From assembly GCA_021641325.1 (NCBI GenBank), contig JAJXPD010000084.1, positions 1-9,143 of the forward strand: a stretch of 9,143 bases of DNA, given 5' to 3'. Source of the stretch: Opitutales bacterium (GTDB lineage Bacteria > Verrucomicrobiota > Verrucomicrobiia > Opitutales > Intestinicryptomonadaceae). This document shows, piece by piece, positions 5,686-9,143 of the stretch; position 1 is the stretch's first letter; every line of letters starts with the position of its first letter. The notes below the pieces were generated by a model that ran no database searches, was not told the origin of the DNA, and saw nothing but the letters and a program-made list of their open reading frames with translations. The translations under genes were made by a program, and so were the position numbers.

Positions 5686-7323
5686 ATGCGGATATTCGCC
5701 AACTTCATGAGACTCCTTGTCGGGCTCGCGGTCTTGTCCGCGGCGGCGGGCATACCCGCGTACTTCACTTCGGTTGACAAGTCCGCAGTGGTCGCGGCGG
5801 GAAAGGGAACGCCGACGCCCGTCGATTTGGCGCGGCTGTACCTCGATTCGTCGAAAATCTCGGCGGCGGTTGTTTTGGCGGACGCCGCAGCGGAGGGAGA
5901 TGCGATTTCGAAAGACGTTTCGGAGGCATACAAAAAGCACCCGTCGTGGCGTATTGCCGGCGGCGACGCTCCGTATTTTTCGGCGTTCCTTTCGACAATA
6001 GACGCGTCGAAATACGGCGGGGGCACGGCGGTCTACGGCATACTTTCGCTCGGCGAAAACAGGGCGAAACTCTTGGAGTTTCTCTCGGAAACGCAGTCGG
6101 AGTTCGTTAAAAGGATTCTCGCGCTGCGCGGCATGACGAGCGCGCTGCTGCCGCCCGTATTCGGCTCGGCTGGCGCGCCGGTCGACGCAGCCTTGATTAC
6201 GACGGCTCTCCTTGCGCAGCCGGGGGAATTTCCGCCCGACTTCCCCAAAAGCTTTTCGGCAACGCTCAACGCCTCGCGGAGCGACCCCGCCGAAAAGGAA
6301 CGCCTTGAAAAATACTGCCTCGGCGTCTTGGTGCTTTCAAAAAAGTGCGACTGGGTTTTGCTGCGCTCGATTTTCGCGAGGTTTTCGGAAATCGGCGAAG
6401 TCTACGCTTTCGCCAAGCTCTGCGGAGACTCTCCCGACGATTTCAAACTGCTCGCGGCGGCGGCGATTTCGGGCTGCGGAGTTGCCGAGAGCATTAAATA
6501 TCTTTCCGACCCCGACCGCAGGCGCGACTTCGCCTTTGCCTACATGCACGGCGAGGGCGCGGCGAAATTCCTGCTGTCCTCCGACAAACCCATTTACCGA
6601 GATTCGTACGCGGCGAAGATTTTCTCGCCCGCGCTGTCGCCGATACGCGAATTTCTGGGCGGCGTTGCGGCGCGGCACGGAGCTGCGCTGCTTTCGCTAA
6701 AAATTTTCCTGAGCATAATAGGCGGATATATGGCGGTGAGGGGGGCTGTGCGGATATTCTCTCGCCGCCGCGACACGCCGTCGTGGCGCTCGACGCTCGC
6801 GCTCGGACGCGGACTTTTGGAGGGCGCAATGGTGTCGCTTTTCGTATTTTTGGCGTTCGAGCCCGACGCGTTCAAAATAAAAATCGAGAGCGCGGAAAAT
6901 ACGCCCGCGCCCGAATTAAAATTTGCATTTGAAAAAGTAGTAAACACAATCGGAGAGGAGACTATGAAATTCGAATCTGATTCGGCAACATTGGCGGCGG
7001 TGGGACTGTTTTTTGTCATGCAGTTCACAGTCTATCTCGTCAGCCTGATTCGCCTTGCGGCAATCAAGCGGACGGTCGCGCCCGCAAAACTCAAACTCAA
7101 ACTGCTCGAAAACGAGGACAACCTTTTCGACCTCGGCCTGTACATCGGCTTGGCGGGCACGGTGGTTTCGCTGGTGCTGCTTACGATGGGCATCGTCACG
7201 GCGAGCCTCATGGCGGCGTACGCCTCGACGCTTTTCGGCATTCTTTTCACCGCCACAATAAAAATCGGGCACGTCAGAGGATACAGGCGAAAGCTCTTGA
7301 TAGAGGCGGAAAACGAGGACTAA
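5686..7323 (+). CDS. Unrecognised six-helix membrane protein with a large periplasmic domain and an ExbB-like C-terminus
   Basis: 545 residues, no family recognised. Helix 1 (about 7-28) is an uncleaved anchor or signal. Residues 29-333 form a large, mainly alpha-helical domain predicted to be periplasmic. Helix 2 (334-357) is followed by a basic cytoplasmic turn (SRRRD), helix 3 (about 372-391), a short acidic outer loop, helix 4 (434-458), a basic inner loop (KRTVAPAKLKLK), and helices 5 and 6 (about 482-502 and 504-526) with a charged cytoplasmic tail. The positive-inside rule fits throughout. Helices 4-6 have the out-in, in-out, out-in topology of ExbB/TolQ/MotA subunits, and helix 5 carries GLAGTV (488-493), like their conserved GT motif. 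The inner loop is far shorter than in ExbB, so homology is a guess. It stops 1 nt before lpxA, which suggests an envelope role. Confidence 0.82.
   Translation: MRIFANFMRLLVGLAVLSAAAGIPAYFTSVDKSAVVAAGKGTPTPVDLARLYLDSSKISAAVVLADAAAEGDAISKDVSEAYKKHPSWRIAGGDAPYFSAFLSTIDASKYGGGTAVYGILSLGENRAKLLEFLSETQSEFVKRILALRGMTSALLPPVFGSAGAPVDAALITTALLAQPGEFPPDFPKSFSATLNASRSDPAEKERLEKYCLGVLVLSKKCDWVLLRSIFARFSEIGEVYAFAKLCGDSPDDFKLLAAAAISGCGVAESIKYLSDPDRRRDFAFAYMHGEGAAKFLLSSDKPIYRDSYAAKIFSPALSPIREFLGGVAARHGAALLSLKIFLSIIGGYMAVRGAVRIFSRRRDTPSWRSTLALGRGLLEGAMVSLFVFLAFEPDAFKIKIESAENTPAPELKFAFEKVVNTIGEETMKFESDSATLAAVGLFFVMQFTVYLVSLIRLAAIKRTVAPAKLKLKLLENEDNLFDLGLYIGLAGTVVSLVLLTMGIVTASLMAAYASTLFGILFTATIKIGHVRGYRRKLLIEAENED
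6952..6960 (+). promoter_or_regulatory. Strong internal ribosome-binding site before ATG 6964
   Basis: GGAGAGGAG lies inside the membrane-protein gene, with GGAG (6952-6955) 8 nt before an in-frame ATG (Met427). It is the best Shine-Dalgarno in the window. Initiation here would make a 119-residue product (6964-7323) holding only helices 4-6. It may instead be the chance result of Gly-Glu-Glu codons. Confidence 0.4.
7315..7319 (+). promoter_or_regulatory. Ribosome-binding site of lpxA
   Basis: GAGGA lies 5 nt before the lpxA ATG (7325), inside the last codons of the membrane-protein gene. With the TAA-T-ATG junction it indicates coupled translation. Confidence 0.6.
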
Positions 7324-7324
7324 T

Positions 7325-8119
7325 ATGAGCACAATACACCCCACGGCAATTTTGGGAGAAAACGTCCTGCTCGGCGAAAATGTCGTAGTGGGCGCGTACG
7401 CAATAATAGAGGGCGGCGCGCAAATAGGCGACGGCTGCGTGATAGAGCAGCACGCGCGGGTATGCGGCTGGGCGAGAATCGCGGAAAACTGCAAGATAGG
7501 CTCGTTTGCGGTAGTCGGCGGCGAACCGCAGGACCTGCATTTCGACAGCTCCGTGCCGTCCTACGTCGAAATCGGCGCAGGCTCCGTCATACGCGAAAGC
7601 GCGACGGTGCACAGGGCGACCTTTGCGGAATCGGCGACGAAAATCGGCAAATGCGCCCTCATGATGGCGTCGTCGCACGTCGGGCACGACTGCGTTGTTG
7701 GCGACAATTACATCGCGGGCTGCTTCTCCGCCCTCGCGGGGCACGTTCACGTGGGCAAAGACGTTTTCGTAAGCGGCGGCGTAATGATTCACCAGCGCGT
7801 GAGAATAGGCGACGGCGTGATTGTAAGCGGAAACTCGGCGTCGTCGATGGATATTCCCCCGTACACGATTGCGCACTCGCGCAACAGGCTGAGCGGGCTG
7901 AACCTAATCGGCATGACGCGCCGCAAAATGCCCCGCGCGGAAATCGCGGAGGTGAAGTCGCTCTACGCGGGCGTCTACGCCAACCCCTCCGCCCGCAAAA
8001 ACGCCCTTGCGTTGATTGAATCGGGCGCGGCGAAAACCCCCGCGGGCGAAAACTTCCTGAACTTCTTTGCGGCGGAAGGCCGCCATTACCTCTCGCCGTT
8101 CACGGGCAGGGAGAAGTAA
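7325..8119 (+). CDS. lpxA: UDP-N-acetylglucosamine O-acyltransferase
   Basis: 264 residues, against 262 in E. coli. The enzyme moves a 3-hydroxyacyl chain from acyl carrier protein to the 3-OH of UDP-GlcNAc, the first step of lipid A synthesis, in the cytosol. The N-terminal part is a left-handed beta-helix of imperfect hexapeptide repeats starting at HPTAILGENV; the C-terminal helical domain follows PPYTIA (178-183). Conserved sites by alignment to my recollection of E. coli LpxA: catalytic His121 (E. coli His125) in SHVGHDC, His140 (144), His156 (160), Gln157 (161), and QD at 69-70 (73-74). Gly169 matches Gly173, the ruler residue that allows long acyl chains. His72 replaces Lys76. It is linked to the upstream membrane gene by 1 nt and to pdxA by 5 nt, without the usual lpxD, fabZ or lpxB neighbours. 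Confidence 0.96.
   Translation: MSTIHPTAILGENVLLGENVVVGAYAIIEGGAQIGDGCVIEQHARVCGWARIAENCKIGSFAVVGGEPQDLHFDSSVPSYVEIGAGSVIRESATVHRATFAESATKIGKCALMMASSHVGHDCVVGDNYIAGCFSALAGHVHVGKDVFVSGGVMIHQRVRIGDGVIVSGNSASSMDIPPYTIAHSRNRLSGLNLIGMTRRKMPRAEIAEVKSLYAGVYANPSARKNALALIESGAAKTPAGENFLNFFAAEGRHYLSPFTGREK
8109..8113 (+). promoter_or_regulatory. Ribosome-binding site of pdxA
   Basis: GGGAG, overlapping the lpxA end, lies 11 nt before the pdxA ATG (8125). The spacing is a little long but usable, and coupling to lpxA translation is likely. Confidence 0.45.
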
Positions 8120-8124
8120 AAATT

Positions 8125-9051
8125 ATGGATTTTTCCGAAAAAAAACTTGCAATCACAATCGGCGACCCGTCGGGGGTCGGCACGGAAATAATCCGCAAGT
8201 GGGCTGTGGAAAACCCCGATTTGGCGCGGAAGACGGAGGTTATTGCGCACGCAAAATTTCTCGAAACGCTGCCCGATACCGTTTCGAAACGCGCCGTAGG
8301 CTCGCCTGAGTTCGAAGCCGTCGCGGGCGAACCCTGCGCGGAGGGCGCGATGGTCGCGTTCGAGTCTCTCGAAGCGGCGGCGAAAGGCTGCGCCGACGGG
8401 CTTTACAGGGCGGTTGCGACTGCCCCGATTTCGAAATTCGAAATGCGCAAAGTGGGCTTCGACTTCGCGGGGCAGACGGAATTTTTTGCGTCGCGCTGGG
8501 GCGGAACTCCGGTAATGGCGTTCGCGGGCGAAAAACTTCTGCTTGCGCTCGCAACTTGGCACGAACCTCTGCGAGACGTGCCCGACTCGCTCGACGCGGA
8601 AAAAATCTCCCGCGCGGTCGGGGCGGCGTGCTCGCTTGCGCGTAAAGTGCGCGGAATCGAACACCCCCGCATTGCCGCTTGCGGACTCAACCCGCACGCG
8701 GGCGAGGGCGGCATTCTGGGCGTAGAGGAAATCCGCGTAATCAATCCCGCGCTCGACAGGCTCCGCTCGGAAAAATACCCGAATTTGTCGGTTGCGCTCC
8801 CTCCCGATACCGTCTTCGAGCGCGCGCTAAAAGGCGAGTTCGACTGCATTGTGTCCATGTACCACGACCAGGGGCTTGCTCCGCTGAAAGCCTTGGAGTT
8901 CGACAAAGCAGTAAACGTCTCAATGAACCTGAAATGGGTGCGCACAAGCCCCGACCACGGCACGGGGTTTTCGATTGCTGGCAAGTCGATAGCGTCGGCT
9001 TCGAGCTTCGGGGCGGCGGTCGAGCTTGCGTTTAAACTTTCGGAAAAGTAG
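8125..9051 (+). CDS. pdxA: 4-hydroxythreonine-4-phosphate dehydrogenase
   Basis: 308 residues, about 20 fewer than E. coli PdxA. It oxidises 4-phosphohydroxy-L-threonine with NAD(P); the product decarboxylates and feeds PdxJ in vitamin B6 synthesis, in the cytosol. N-terminal signature is GDPSGVGTE (13-21). The three metal ligands are His146 (ATWHEPLRDV), His191 (LNPHAGEGG) and His247 (MYHDQGLAPLK), matching His166, His211 and His266 of E. coli. Lys255, Asn264 and Arg273 match substrate residues Lys274, Asn283 and Arg292 without gaps, and SPDHGTG (275-281) follows. Substrate residue His136 is replaced by Gln117 (GQTEFF for GHTEFF). The deletions fall in the N-terminal half between the GDP motif and GEPCAEG. 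It ends the operon; no terminator is seen in the remaining 92 nt. A PdxA2-like enzyme with another substrate is possible. Confidence 0.94.
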   Translation: MDFSEKKLAITIGDPSGVGTEIIRKWAVENPDLARKTEVIAHAKFLETLPDTVSKRAVGSPEFEAVAGEPCAEGAMVAFESLEAAAKGCADGLYRAVATAPISKFEMRKVGFDFAGQTEFFASRWGGTPVMAFAGEKLLLALATWHEPLRDVPDSLDAEKISRAVGAACSLARKVRGIEHPRIAACGLNPHAGEGGILGVEEIRVINPALDRLRSEKYPNLSVALPPDTVFERALKGEFDCIVSMYHDQGLAPLKALEFDKAVNVSMNLKWVRTSPDHGTGFSIAGKSIASASSFGAAVELAFKLSEK

Positions 9052-9143
9052 GGGCGCGGGCGGCGATTTTCGTGGCAATCGCGTTCGGCTTGGCAGTTTA
9101 CCGCCGCCGCAAGTAAAAAAGCAAATTCGGCACGCAAAAACGC
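9052..9143 (+). other. Window end, no complete gene; possible membrane-anchor tail
   Basis: No full gene fits. One frame, open from 9036 to the TAA at 9114, reads a hydrophobic run ending in basic residues (AAIFVAIAFGLAVYRRRK), much like a PEP-CTERM or similar sorting tail, but it has no start or PEP motif and its first part overlaps the pdxA end. GCGATT (9063-9068) pairs with AATCGC (9077-9082) over an 8-nt loop, with no T-tract. Confidence 0.3.

Noticed and set aside
7274..7876. 200-codon minus-strand frame opposite lpxA
   Set aside because: Composition is that of an antisense shadow (many Arg, Ala, Tyr, His) and lpxA is unambiguous.
8403..9137. 244-codon minus-strand frame opposite pdxA
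   Set aside because: Ser/Arg-rich shadow with no family pattern; pdxA is unambiguous.

Overview
The window carries eight protein genes and almost no spacer. It comes from a GC-rich, Gram-negative bacterium: lpxA shows that it makes lipid A. GTP-type PEP carboxykinase, weak or absent Shine-Dalgarno sequences before several genes, and the style of the proteins suggest the Verrucomicrobiota or a relative. That placement is inference from memory, not a search. There are no tRNAs, rRNAs, insertion sequences, CRISPR arrays or phage genes. It reads as ordinary chromosome.

Layout. (1) 3-1790 (+): pckG, GTP-dependent PEP carboxykinase, with its first few codons outside the window. (2) 1805-1839: a strong bidirectional terminator where pckG meets a leftward operon. 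(3) 3380-1909 (-): a three-gene leftward unit with a DEDDh 3'-5' exonuclease, an unrecognised 144-residue protein coupled to it by a 1-nt gap, and a HinT-type HIT-family hydrolase. (4) 3381-3417: a 37-bp divergent spacer. (5) 3418-5608 (+): a HisN-like phosphatase of the inositol monophosphatase family, then an MFS_3/EntS-like exporter. (6) 5686-9051 (+): a tight operon of an unrecognised six-helix membrane protein, lpxA and pdxA, with gaps of 1 and 5 nt. (7) 9052-9143: a short tail without a clear gene.

How the genes relate. Most are housekeeping: gluconeogenesis (pckG), nucleotide or phosphoramidate clearing (HIT), DNA or RNA 3'-end trimming (exonuclease), probably histidine synthesis (hisN), lipid A (lpxA) and vitamin B6 (pdxA). 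The last operon is the most interesting. A large unknown membrane protein is locked to lpxA, and its last three helices have the topology and a GT-type motif reminiscent of ExbB/TolQ/MotA channel subunits. A good internal ribosome-binding site sits exactly where those three helices begin. I found no clear-cut new defence or mobile system; the best leads are this membrane protein and the unknown protein coupled to the exonuclease.
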